Source: Isochrysis galbana
Taxonomy: Eukaryota > Haptophyta > Isochrysidales > Isochrysidaceae
NCBI GenBank assembly: GCA_018136815.1
Contig: CM030933.1
Location: forward strand, 2,177,344-2,241,343
Reading direction: 5' to 3'
Length of the DNA: 64,000 bases
The notes beneath the pieces are model-generated. The model did not search any database. It saw only the letters and a program-made list of their open reading frames with translations, and was not told where the DNA came from. Every line of letters starts with the position of its first letter. The stretch's first letter is position 1. Below, piece by piece: positions 28,396 to 37,569 of this stretch. The translations under genes were made by a program, and so were the position numbers.

Positions 28396-29903
28396 CCTCG
28401 CAGTGTTACAGTGTTACCTTCTCTCTCTTTGGTGCCATCCTTACCGGTGTAGTAGCGTTATTTTCGGTTCGTTTGTTCGTTTGTTCGTTCCCTCGTCTTC
28501 TTACTTTTCTTTTCTACCTACTTTAGAGTAGAGAAGAGTACTCTAGAGGCTAGGGCTTCGCAGCCAACAGCGCCTCGCAGCCAGCACGCGCCGGTGCCGA
28601 TGGCTCCGGCGGCCGCCAGGGTGCCTGTGGAGCCGCCCAGAGGGGGCAAGGTAGCCTACACCAAGGCTGCCCATGATCCTGGATGGGAAATACGGTGCTG
28701 GGGCCTGCAAATACAGCCAAATACATATGTATTTGGCCTCCGGCCAAATATATTTCAAATACATTCGAGGCCTACAACCCAGGACGCGCTTCAAATACAG
28801 CCAAATACATATGTATTTGGCCTCTGGCCAAATACGGTAAATACGTATTTCCCATCTAGGCCCATGATCCATGATGCCCTGGCGGAGCAACGGCTCGCGA
28901 CACTCGAAGACGTCCGCAAAGCAGTGGCAGTGGAACACTGCCGCGCGACTGGCGAGAGCGCGCTCCGAGCGATACGCTCCGGCAAGTTCCGTCTACCCAC
29001 TGAGGGTAAGGTGCGTCAGGCGCTGTCCCGCGACCCTTCCAGCGACTAGCGACTAGGATTACCCCTCATAGGTCACAGGTGTGCTAACTAACCAACGCCG
29101 ACGCCGAGCGCATGCTATTGGGCCGTTGGGCCATTGGCTCATCCAACCCGCGACTTGCGGACTTGCGGGCTGAGAAGGAGAAGAGGGATAAGGGCTGCGG
29201 CCTTGGTTGGTGCAACAGAAGAAGAAAAGGCCCGAGTGAAACGTGCTTACGAGCTTACGACAAGATAATACAGAGCGCGCCCGGGCTCGCGCGGCCGCAT
29301 TTCGATGTGTGAGTTCGAGTTCGAGTGCAACTGCGGCGTTGTCCCGTGCCCATGGTCGGGATGGAAGCGTTGAAGCGTTGTCTGCCCGAAGTGTGGACCG
29401 AAGCGCGGGTTGTGCAAGGTTAGGGAGTTAGGGAGTGTGTGGCGGCTCGCAGGGGCAGTGTCTATGAAGTTGCGGCGGGCTCCAGCTACTGCGCTCAGCG
29501 CTCAGCACGCACAAGCACAAGAGGCCGCGGAAGAGGAAGAGGTCGAGTCCGGTGTCCTCAATGTCTCATGTCTCGGAGTGAGAGTGTGCTGGGAGAGGAG
29601 CGCGCTGCTGTGAGGCATGTGCGTGCGATTCGAGATTCGAGCACGGCTCTTGCAGGTGGTCACGAATTGGCGATTTCTCTTTTGCTCGGCGTAGGGTGTG
29701 TGGGGTGTGTGGTGTGTGGTGTGTGGACGTGTGGACCATGCCCCTGATGCCTCTGTGAGCCCCGTAGCACCTTCCAACTCTCTTAACTCTTTTATAGTGG
29801 TTTATAAAAAACGTTGTTAAATGAGAAGCTCTCACCTCTACTCTAAAGTAGAGTAGACTAAGGAATAGAGTAGACCTCTAGAGAAGAGTGGAGAGATATG
29901 TAT
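28396..29903. other. Intergenic with a MITE; no firm gene
   Basis: A plus-strand frame 28594-29049 is open but runs through the MITE at 28678-28860. Its downstream part (LATLEDVRKAVAVEHCRATG, near 28893-28950) looks helical and possibly coding, yet excising the MITE puts a stop in frame, so I do not call it. 29690-29735 is a GTGTG-rich simple repeat. An ACTCTAAAGTAGAGT palindrome-like stretch precedes the LINE at 29922. Confidence 0.4.
28678..28860. mobile_element. 183-bp hAT-type MITE with 8-bp target duplication
   Basis: Termini are inverted: left CCTGGATGGGAAATACG, right (complement) CCTAGATGGGAAATACG. The element is flanked by identical 8-bp direct repeats CCCATGAT (28670-28677 and 28861-28868). 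The interior carries two copies of the perfect 20-bp palindrome CCAAATACATATGTATTTGG (about 28722 and 28801), each followed by CCTC[CT]GGCCAAATA. An 8-bp duplication is typical of hAT insertions. No coding capacity. Confidence 0.85.
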
Positions 29904-29921
29904 TTAGAGTACTAGTAGTAG
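29904..29921 (+). repeat. Left target-site duplication of the LINE
   Basis: TTAGAGTACTAGTAGTAG here and at 32081-32098 is identical over 18 bp and brackets the rearranged LINE, defining the insertion boundaries. Confidence 0.88.
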
Positions 29922-32080
29922 CAACTATCGTTATAAACGATAGGGTCATGGAGCGCGCCACGCTCCCACCCTCTCTCGCCGCCCACCCCGCCGCGCCGAC
30001 CGACCACGACATGACAGCTCACCAGGGTAGTGAACCTTATTAGCGTGGATTCCAAGACCGGTATGTAGTGGTACGTGTGTGATTCAAACTCTATTCTGTA
30101 GAAGTCTCTTATTATGTATCGCCATGCTATTACATAGAGGGTTTTTAGGCTATCTGGCGTGGTTTCTGCCGGGTATGCAAACAGTCTGTCTTTTGTTTTC
30201 TGTTTTTTTGGCCTATTTGGTTTCGGGGTGTAGTTAGCGATTGCGTCTAATGTGTCGAAGATCTTCCTCGTCGCGGGGCACCACGCTAGGTGACACGAAT
30301 CTTCTTGGTATTTGCCGCACATTCTGCATTTTCTCGTCGTGCTATTCTCGAATCTGTTCCTGGTACCTATCCTCCTGTGGGTGATGTGTTTGAAGTGTGG
30401 GTGTTTGTCGGTGTGTTTTAGCAACGGCAGGGTATATAGCTTGGCTATGTGTTTCCAGTCGTCTTTGGTGATGTCGAGGCGTTTTTCCCACGCTTTTCTG
30501 GCTGCCTGTGAGTCGTTGCGGCGTGCTGCTTTGAGCGCGACCTTTGTGATGTCGGAAACTGTGATCGCGTCGAGCGCGATTTTTCCCTTTTGTATCGCGT
30601 ACTCGTCAGCTAACGGGTACTCCATGTATCTGGGTCCTTTGTATCCATTCTCCCACCGCGCCGGTGGGTGATATCGTTGAAGTTCTTCGTCGTTAACTAC
30701 GTTGCCGGTGTCGGAAGTCTCTCCGAGGTAATCCGTGTTAGCGTGGATCCAAATGTTGTTGAGTTTTTTGATGTATTTCTCATCGTCTGAGACTCTAATT
30801 TCTTCTTGTTTCGCTTCCTCCGCACCTTGCGAGGCGTCTCTGTTATCTTCCAAGGAGGCCCTCTCCCTATGGTCGGGCGGTGGGCGTTCCGACGCTTTGT
30901 TGAGTATTTGTCGCGCGTGTTCGATTACCGCGCTCCATGAGTCTAGGAACTCCGATTTATGAATGGTTCGGTTTTCGTGTATAAATGTCTCTGGAAGGTG
31001 TTCGACATAGGCCGAGCACTCTTCTCTGCTGTAGGGTGTCGTGAAGGCGTCGTCCTTAAACACGTTGTGCACTACGTTGGTGTGCAGGGTCTCCCACATT
31101 CGTGCCCACGAGGCACGAATCGCTGGAGGAGGGAGGTGCGGGTTATGCCACAAGGGCTGCGAGAGCGCGCCCTCGCGCGTGAGGAACGAGGGTTGTATGT
31201 CTAGATCTCTGAAGTTCGCGATGGCCTCTCTCCAAAAAGTCGGGAGTGCCGGGTTGCCCATCAGGCTGCACGTCAGTGTTTTTATCGGGATCGTGGAGAG
31301 GACAGCGCCCCTTCCTAGTCCGGTGCGGCAGAACCATGCGTCGAGCGCGTGTTTCCATAGCGCTTTTCGCGCGTTAAGATAGTTTAGTATCCATTTGGAT
31401 TGCAGGGCCTTGATATGGGTCGGCCAGTGGAGGAGCCCTATTCCCATTGATCTCGTCGCACTTTTTTCGTGGGATATGGCATAGTGTGGGTGTTTGACCC
31501 ACTTATTTAGCTTGTTGGTGTGTGGGCTTGTCCAGAGGACAGCGTCGGCGGATCTTTGTATCCGCTTGTGGAACCATCTCGGGGCGGCTAGCGTCTGCAA
31601 CCAGTATCTAGGTGCATAGACCGTCGTGTCGAGTAGCACTAGGTCGCCCGCCTGGCTGAAAGACATTTCGTAGTTGGCGTCAGAGTCTGTTTGTTGATCT
31701 TCATTTTCTGATTCTGGGTCCTGAGAGGCAAGCCCGCGGAGGGTAGGGGTCAGTCGTGTCGCTGGCTGTCGTGCATGGAGGTGCCGCGGTTCAGGTTGTC
31801 TTGGGGGTCTTGGTGTAGGAGTGGGTGTTGGCTTCCTCTCCCTGTGTGGACAGAGATACATGATCCTTTTGTGCGTCAGACAGATTGTCAGAATGTTGTG
31901 CCCATAAGGGCCACCCGGCCGCGGGCCGCGCCGCCGAGGCGGCGCGACCCTCGTCGGGATGGGTGTGGCCTCTGCCGGGGCGGGGAGAAGGGAGATAAGG
32001 GCGCTGGCTGATGCGCAGTAGCAGTAGGATGCGCTGTCTAGCGACAGGTGTGTAGCCCAGAACCTTCAGATCTTTTTTTT
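29922..32080. mobile_element. LINE insertion with inverted body between plus-strand 5' and 3' ends
   Basis: Three parts. (1) 29922-~30010, plus strand: the LINE 5' end, with hairpin CTATCGTT-ATA-AACGATAG and an ORF start MERATLPPSLAA homologous to MERAPPPAL in the copy at 15723-17213. (2) ~30010-31861, minus strand: an ORF including RYWLQTLAAPRWFH, ALQSKWILNYL, a zinc knuckle CRMCGKYQEDSCHLAWC and AWRYIIRDFYRIEFES; RT motifs are absent because the sequence jumps from an unrelated-looking N-terminus to the post-RT region. (3) ~31900-32080, plus strand: the shared 3' tail (GATAAGGGCGCTGG, AGGTGTGTAGCCCAGAACCTTCAGAT, T-run). Identical 18-bp duplications flank the whole. The 649-codon minus frame is therefore a mosaic, not a gene. 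Defective for transposition. Confidence 0.85.
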
Positions 32081-32098
32081 TTAGAGTACTAGTAGTAG
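32081..32098 (+). repeat. Right target-site duplication of the LINE
   Basis: Second copy of TTAGAGTACTAGTAGTAG, directly after the T-run that ends the LINE tail. Confidence 0.88.
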
Positions 32099-32247
32099 AG
32101 TAAAGTGGCTACATCGCCTCTCATGTCTCATGGCTTTTTTTTTTTGGACTACTGAGTACCCGGGTACTACTCCTCTAGAGCTACTCCCTAATCGACATCT
32201 CTCTCTCTTCTCTCTTCGAGCATGTGTGTGTGACCTGCCCATCGGAG

Positions 32248-33003
32248 ATGTCGATCCTCGGAGCGCTGCTGCTGGCGCTCTCGACGAGCAGCGCGACCGC
32301 CTTGCGCATCGGCCCGGTTGCGCGGCCCTGGGCGCCGATCAATGTGGCACGGCTGACACAATGCGCCGCCGCTGGAGAGGAAGAGCCCCTCGACCCGCGC
32401 AAGGCGCTGGAGGAGGTGGGCACCCTTCTAGAGCAAGTCAAGGCGCTGTGGACTGAGGGGTCGACTTGGAGTCCAGCAGAGCGCGATCAGAGGCAGCGCG
32501 ACCTCGTGACGCAGTATTTCCGCGTCTTCGTCCCTGCGGTGGCCTTCTCGGGCGTCCAGCTGGCTCTTTCGATCGGCGCATTCGTCATTGCACTCGTGGC
32601 GCTCAGTGTGAGCCACCGTGGGTACGATGACCTCGTCCGCATGAGCCAGGTGAGTTTTGCCCCACGTCACCGTAAAGACGGTCGTGCACAAGGTTTGTCT
32701 ATGGGACACATTACGCACCGCATATCCCTTCCCGATGATACGCAGAGCATCCCTCTGGTCGCCTCGGCTCTGGACAAGATCGACACTTCTCTCGGAAATG
32801 CTGCCATTGCGCTCCTCATTGTGGAGCTGCTTGGGCCTGCACTCATTGCCATCGCGCTTGCGGCGGCTCCCGGCGCCTCGGCATCGCTGAAAGTGAAGCT
32901 GAACGATTGGGGCCTGCCTGATAGGCTATTGCCACCCAAACCAATTTCGAGCACAGAGGCAGGGCCGGCTTCAACAGGCTCTTTGTCGGCCAAAGAAAAA
33001 TGA
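32248..33003 (+). CDS. Small two-TM membrane protein, probably plastid-targeted
   Basis: Start chosen at ATG 32248 (MSILGALLLALSTSSATALR), which gives a clean signal-peptide-like N-terminus; an in-frame ATG at 32224 adds eight residues. A 96-bp GT-AG intron at 32650-32745 (donor CAG|GTGAGT) is probable and keeps the frame, so the unspliced ORF is also open. Spliced length is 219 aa. After the signal (~1-20) comes a transit-like stretch rich in Arg/Pro/Ala. Then an acidic helix (~45-80), a TM segment (VFVPAVAFSGVQLALSIGAFV), a short loop, a second TM (ALLIVELLGPALIAIALAAA) and a Ser/Pro-rich tail. Signal-plus-transit organisation suggests a plastid membrane in an alga with secondary plastids. 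No named family recognised. Confidence 0.75.
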   Translation: MSILGALLLALSTSSATALRIGPVARPWAPINVARLTQCAAAGEEEPLDPRKALEEVGTLLEQVKALWTEGSTWSPAERDQRQRDLVTQYFRVFVPAVAFSGVQLALSIGAFVIALVALSVSHRGYDDLVRMSQVSFAPRHRKDGRAQGLSMGHITHRISLPDDTQSIPLVASALDKIDTSLGNAAIALLIVELLGPALIAIALAAAPGASASLKVKLNDWGLPDRLLPPKPISSTEAGPASTGSLSAKEK

Positions 33004-33801
33004 TTTGCCATTGGATGCATTGTGAATTCCTCCCTCGACTTGGAAGATTGTTGATGTCAACCAACTTCATGCTCGGTGTTCCTCGCTACGGAGGATCCTC
33101 CTTGGGTCCATGGCAGCCTATCATTCACCCTCGTGAGATGTAGTTGAATCATTGCTCAACATATTTGTGGCTTGAGCGGCTCAGCCGAAGGCTAGGTTGG
33201 CCTGCTGATTGGCGGATGTGTGTCAATGCCATGTGATTCTTGTTGTGTCTCAGTCGACTGTTGAGCTCCCGCTGCTTCCTGAACGCGAGCGCTCCCATGC
33301 CTCCATTGCTCGCTCCCTACTCTCTGTAAAGCTGGATGTGGTGTACGAGTTACCGCCCCTGGCCTCTTGAACCTGCTGCTGCTTCCTTGCCTTCCTTTCC
33401 AGAGTTAGAGTTAGCTCGTTTCCGATCGTTTCCGCGTGTCTGTTCTTGGATGATGGCCATCCCGTTGTGTTTTTTCGGACCGTCGTCTGATTTCGTTCCC
33501 TGTGGTGGGCGCCACGCTGCACCCCCCCCCCCGCTCTCCCCCCACTCCCCACGCAGTCCTTCTTCCTCCTCATCGTGCTCTCTCTCTCTCTCCCCACATT
33601 CATCTTGTTCAAGTCGAGCGCGTGGGACAGCCGTGGGCAGGCCCATACCGAGTGGCGAGACGAGGGCTAAGTGTAGCATGGTCTTAGCGACGCAAAGACG
33701 CAAAGAGGGGAGGAGATCGGAGGACACCTTAAGGTGGTCCGCGGATGAGAATGAGAGGGCCCACCCTCCGGTATAAAATTTCTCCTACGGTTCCCGGGAC
33801 C
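33004..33801. other. Intergenic, no gene seen
   Basis: Overlapping short frames on both strands, with a C run at 33523-33532 and CT-rich DNA near 33580. TATAAAA at 33772-33778 lies 24 bases before the start of the next gene. Confidence 0.45.
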
Positions 33802-34341
33802 ATGGCGATGAGTGCCCCTGAACCCGGTGTCCAAAAGTACGCGACCCGTGACAATGGCGGCGTGGGCTTTGTCGCGTCCGTTGCACAGCGCGATGACGGT
33901 AGGCACTTGGTCGATGTACACGGCGAAGCCTCGCATCACGCGTTCGTGTGCGAGGACATGTTTGTTGGCATCAGCCACCTCTGCCCATTGACTGTATTGT
34001 CAGGAGGGTACGACAGAGTGAACGAGCTCAATGAAGCAGGGAACTCTTTGCTCTTCTACATCGGCGACCTCAAGTACGTCTTCGTGGGCATCGAAGTGTT
34101 CGAATTTGAGGCCGTCGACGAGATCGTCGCATTCGTATCGCCTGTAGGAGCGAACGACTTTCCGTATCCCTACGCCATCGATAAGACCGGTAGGCATTAC
34201 CTCATGCTCGAAAAGAAGCAGGGGTACATTGACCCGTACCACAGCTTTTACGACATCGAAAAGAAGTTCAAGCTGACACACGAGGAGTGCGGTATACATT
34301 CGATGCGCTCATTGAAGACGATCCTTTCAAGACAAGTGTGA
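33802..34341 (+). CDS. Protein resembling hypothetical proteins of large algal DNA viruses
   Basis: 179 aa from ATG 33802 (ACCATGGCG context); the same frame extends upstream to an ATG at 33745, but a TATAAAA box at 33772 lies between. The core FYIGDLKYVFVGIEVFEFEA, then IVAFVSPVGANDFPYPYAID and GRHYLMLEKK, fits a pattern I recall from nucleocytoplasmic large DNA virus proteins: an 'I-G-x-K-Y-V-F-I-G' strand, a Y/V-S-P-V-G-N-N-D-x-P-Y-P block and a YLML strand. Function is unknown to me. The reading frame is intact. It could be an endogenised viral gene or a host gene captured by viruses; no other viral gene is evident nearby. The family assignment is from memory, so moderate. Confidence 0.55.
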   Translation: MAMSAPEPGVQKYATRDNGGVGFVASVAQRDDGRHLVDVHGEASHHAFVCEDMFVGISHLCPLTVLSGGYDRVNELNEAGNSLLFYIGDLKYVFVGIEVFEFEAVDEIVAFVSPVGANDFPYPYAIDKTGRHYLMLEKKQGYIDPYHSFYDIEKKFKLTHEECGIHSMRSLKTILSRQV

Positions 34342-35233
34342 GGAGAGGTCCACGTCATGCGTGACGAGGAGGCCGCTGGAATTTTCATCGAGGGCGGGGG
34401 CACGCACTAGTAACCATGCATCCCCTTGCTCACAGGAGCGCCCTCATGGTGAGCTAGGCCCGGTGTCCTAGGACCGAGCTTTTTTGTATTTGATGTTGCT
34501 CGGCCAGAGTCCCCACGGGAGGGGAAGAAACCCTGAGGGAAAGGAGACCAAATGAAGGCAAGCCGCCTAAGAGCCACTGCTCCGTGCACACTGCCACCTG
34601 TCCAGCTGCCACTGCCTCTGCCACGACAGCGGCTGCCTCTTCATCGTCGGGTGGGCCGCACTCCGGGCACAGAAGCGTAGACGACGTGGGCAGATGGCCA
34701 CGCTGCAATTGCACCACGTGCAGAGGCGGCGCAGCATGCTCAGGGGCCGCAGAACCTGCGCTGAGGAGCCCACCTAACTCCACTGGAATGGTGCCCAGCG
34801 GGCCGTCGAAGGCAGGCATCCCATTCATCGCCACGGCCTCCCTTGGGAAGGGAGAGCTCCTCGCTGGAGAGCGCGCGCCCCGCCGCCCACCTGCCGATTT
34901 CCCACCTCTTACTAAATCTAAATCCTACGGAACCACCTTAAGCGTACGCCAAGGCACATGGGGACTATGAGCCCCTTCTAATACAAAACTCCAGACACAT
35001 CTCTTCCTATTTTCTGACAACGACGATGATGATGGAGGGGGCGAGCAAAACTCCGTTCCTGTCTCTCTCCTCGTCATTCAAATCACCTGTACTCCGGGGG
35101 ATCTCTTCTAGCATCTCCTTCTAGTCGTCTCTCCCCGTCCGCCCACCATGATGACGGTTCGCTCCCCCACCCACCCCTCTTTTTCTCTCTCTCTTTCGCT
35201 CTCTCTCTCTCTCTCTCTCTCCCTCTCTCTTTC

Positions 35234-35269
<36 letters not shown>

Positions 35270-35514
35270 TCTCTCTGTGTCTTGGACTCCGGTCTTTAGT
35301 AATCCCCTTTTGAGACGTAATATCCTCGAATACAAGGAATGGCCGCTCGGAGAGAGTGGGGAGAGGAGAGAGGGGCTCCGGCGGGCGAGGAGGAGAGGAG
35401 CAAGAGAGGCTCCTCCCCCGCGCGTGCTGCCCGCCCCCCTCCCGGTCTTCCCGCCGCCACCCTCCGCCTCTCCTTCCCCCCGCTCCGCCCCGCGCCTGCA
35501 ACTCTGGGGCGGCG
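34342..35514. other. Intergenic and 5' UTR of MINDY gene, with 33-base C run
   Basis: No gene supported. A plus frame at 34584-34970 (128 codons, Ala/Ser-rich) has no recognisable features. 35178-35234 is CT-rich, followed by an uninterrupted run of 33 C (35235-35267) and more CT, 247 bases before the MINDY start. Confidence 0.5.
35235..35267 (+). repeat. Poly-C run (33 bases)
   Basis: Longest homopolymer in the window, within a CT-rich tract upstream of the MINDY start codon. True length may differ because of sequencing slippage. Confidence 0.9.
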
Positions 35515-37131
35515 ATGCTCGATGGCGAGAATGAGTTTGTGATCAAGCGCATCTGGTTCCACGACATGGAGACTTGTATGCTCATGCAGAATCAGAACGG
35601 GCCGTGCCCGCTGCTCGCACTCGCCAATGTTCTCTTCCTGCGCGGCGCGCTCACGCCGCCACACCCAGACCTACCCAAGATTCACATCTCGGAGCTGACG
35701 GCGATGCTTGCCGAGTACATGCTCGACGTGAACAAGCCCTCCGAGGTCGACGATGAGATGCGCGCCAACCTGCGGCAGAACCTGCAGGACGGCATGTCGC
35801 TCTTCCCAAAACTGCAGCGTGGGCTCGATGTCAATGTCAAGTTCCATGCAGTCGATGCCTTCGAGTACTCTGAGGACCTGCTTCTCTTCGATCTGCTGCA
35901 TGTTCGTCTGCTGCACGGCTGGCTCGTCGACCCGCAGGACAGTGAGACATGCGCTGCAGTGGGCAACCTGACCTATAATCAGGTGGTTGAGCGAATAATT
36001 GAGTTCCAATCTCTCGTGAATGAAGGCGGGCAAGAGGATCCGCAGGCTGGTCCGCAAAAACAAGTCAACGGTGTGCAACGAGCCGGGGGCGGGTCTGGGG
36101 GAGCACCAAACGCTCCGAGCAACGACGACGAGCTGAAGCGCGCTCTTGCTTTGAGTATGGATGAGGTGCCATCAGGCCAGCGAGAACGCCACGATGGCCT
36201 GAGCACTAGGGCGAGTACGGACTCCGTGGACGACGCGCAAACACCATCAGACGCTGCGGGTGAGCATGATGAGCCGGTCCCCTCTCCGGTGTTTGATCCG
36301 TTCCCATCGGTCCAACAGAATGCACCTACCGTGGCCTCTAGCCGTGAAGATGAGGCGAAGCCCGATACCAATCCCGCACCTGCGCCAAACGCTCGCTCTA
36401 CCGAGGCGATTGTTCGCGATGGTTTGCTGTTGCAAGAGTGGCTCCAGCGGAGTGCGTCGCAGTTGAGCTACTATGGCCTTGAACGGCTACACACGGATGT
36501 CTCTGATCGCGAGCTATGCGTTTTCTTTCGAAACAATCATTTTGCCACAATCACCAAGCACGAGGGCGAGCTCTACCTACTCATGACCGATCTAGGTTAC
36601 GCGCGCGAGCCCCTCATCGTATGGGAGAGATTGAACCAAATCGACGGTGACTCTACCTTGTGCACATCGTACTTTCAGCGCGTGGACGAGTCTGAAACAG
36701 CGACGGCAACTGAGGCAGCATCAGTCGCTGCATTTGAAGCACAGTTCGCAGAAGCGGAAGCTGCTAGAGCGGCGGAGGCCGCATTCAATGCCAGCAGGGA
36801 AGGGCGCGGGAACCTGCCTGCTGATGGCGCCAGTCTCACAGCTGGTGGCTATGCCGTTCCCGACCGTGTTGATCCAGACTTGGCACTCGCACTGCAGCTC
36901 CAGCGAGAGGAGGAGGCGATGGTGCGGCAAGCTGAGGCGCACGCACATGAGCTACAACAGCAGCAACAGCTTGCTGGGCAACATGCGCAACCTCTGCCAA
37001 GGGGATACCCGCAGGCCACTGTGGTCGAGCGGCAGCGGCAGCAGTACTATGGCAGCCAAGGTCAATCAAGACCCCGTCCACAGCCACCCCAACGAAGCGG
37101 GACAAACGGTGGCGGTTGTATGATTCAATGA
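35515..37131 (+). CDS. MINDY-family (MIU-containing) deubiquitinase
   Basis: 538 aa from ATG 35515 (MLDGENEFVIKRIWF). MINDY enzymes are cysteine proteases that trim long K48-linked ubiquitin chains. The domain is split: residues ~8-165 contain the catalytic cysteine at 31 (MQNQNGPCPLLALANVLF) and LLLFDLLHVRLLHGWLVDP; after a ~130-residue disordered insert, residues ~300-380 contain the catalytic histidine at 342 (CVFFRNNHFATITKHEGELY) and LLMTDLGYA. The insert contains a UIM-like DDELKRALALSMDE, and the C-terminal region has an MIU-like DLALALQLQREEEAM, both ubiquitin-binding motifs. The protein ends in CMIQ, fitting a CaaX prenylation signal, so it may be membrane-anchored. An upstream in-frame ATG (35356) lies in GC-rich leader and is rejected. 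No intron. Catalytic residues are intact. Confidence 0.92.
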   Translation: MLDGENEFVIKRIWFHDMETCMLMQNQNGPCPLLALANVLFLRGALTPPHPDLPKIHISELTAMLAEYMLDVNKPSEVDDEMRANLRQNLQDGMSLFPKLQRGLDVNVKFHAVDAFEYSEDLLLFDLLHVRLLHGWLVDPQDSETCAAVGNLTYNQVVERIIEFQSLVNEGGQEDPQAGPQKQVNGVQRAGGGSGGAPNAPSNDDELKRALALSMDEVPSGQRERHDGLSTRASTDSVDDAQTPSDAAGEHDEPVPSPVFDPFPSVQQNAPTVASSREDEAKPDTNPAPAPNARSTEAIVRDGLLLQEWLQRSASQLSYYGLERLHTDVSDRELCVFFRNNHFATITKHEGELYLLMTDLGYAREPLIVWERLNQIDGDSTLCTSYFQRVDESETATATEAASVAAFEAQFAEAEAARAAEAAFNASREGRGNLPADGASLTAGGYAVPDRVDPDLALALQLQREEEAMVRQAEAHAHELQQQQQLAGQHAQPLPRGYPQATVVERQRQQYYGSQGQSRPRPQPPQRSGTNGGGCMIQ

Positions 37132-37569
37132 CGCTCCAGCGATTCGGGTTTGATGTCAAGGGCAACGGACCGCAGAGCAAAATGCTTTGATACCGGGACT
37201 AATTTTGCATAGCAGCATGTTGATGGGGTCTGTCGCATGTGCGACCTGTGGCTCTTCGCGCCGTAGTAGTCGCGAAAAGTGTGCTCGCGATGGGCATCCC
37301 ACGGGCCACGGCAGTTGTGATCCAAGCTCAACCCAAGTGTCAGTCATCGTAAGGCGAGGGGCTAGGGGTGGGTTACGTAATCGAATCATTTTCTTAATAT
37401 TCTCACCGCGCACGCGGCCTTGAGCCCACTACGCTTGTTGCGGGTAAGGGGGTGTTGACAACCCATGCTAGGCTCACCGGGGGCTCTCTTACCCTAACCC
37501 TGGCGAGCCTGTATGCCCGTTGTGGTGCTCGCGGGCAAACTGGATTTTGATTTTGATTAGGATTATCTC
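37132..37569. other. Intergenic; contains a dispersed-repeat end
   Basis: At 37381-37413 TTTTCTTAATATTCTCACCGCGCACGCGG is one of five copies of a dispersed motif. No gene. The interval ends at the putative left end of the piggyBac element. Confidence 0.4.

Noticed and set aside
28594..29049. Plus-strand gene divergent from the dehydrogenase
   Set aside because: The frame depends on the MITE at 28678-28860 and excising it introduces a stop; there is no recognisable domain.
29912..31861. A 649-codon minus-strand gene
   Set aside because: The frame runs through a retroelement breakpoint at its C-terminus and a jump past the RT domain at its N-terminus; it is a mosaic inside a LINE insertion.
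35356..35514. Extended N-terminus of the MINDY protein
   Set aside because: Arg/Pro-rich translation of a GC-rich leader; the family begins close to the catalytic cysteine, matching the ATG at 35515.
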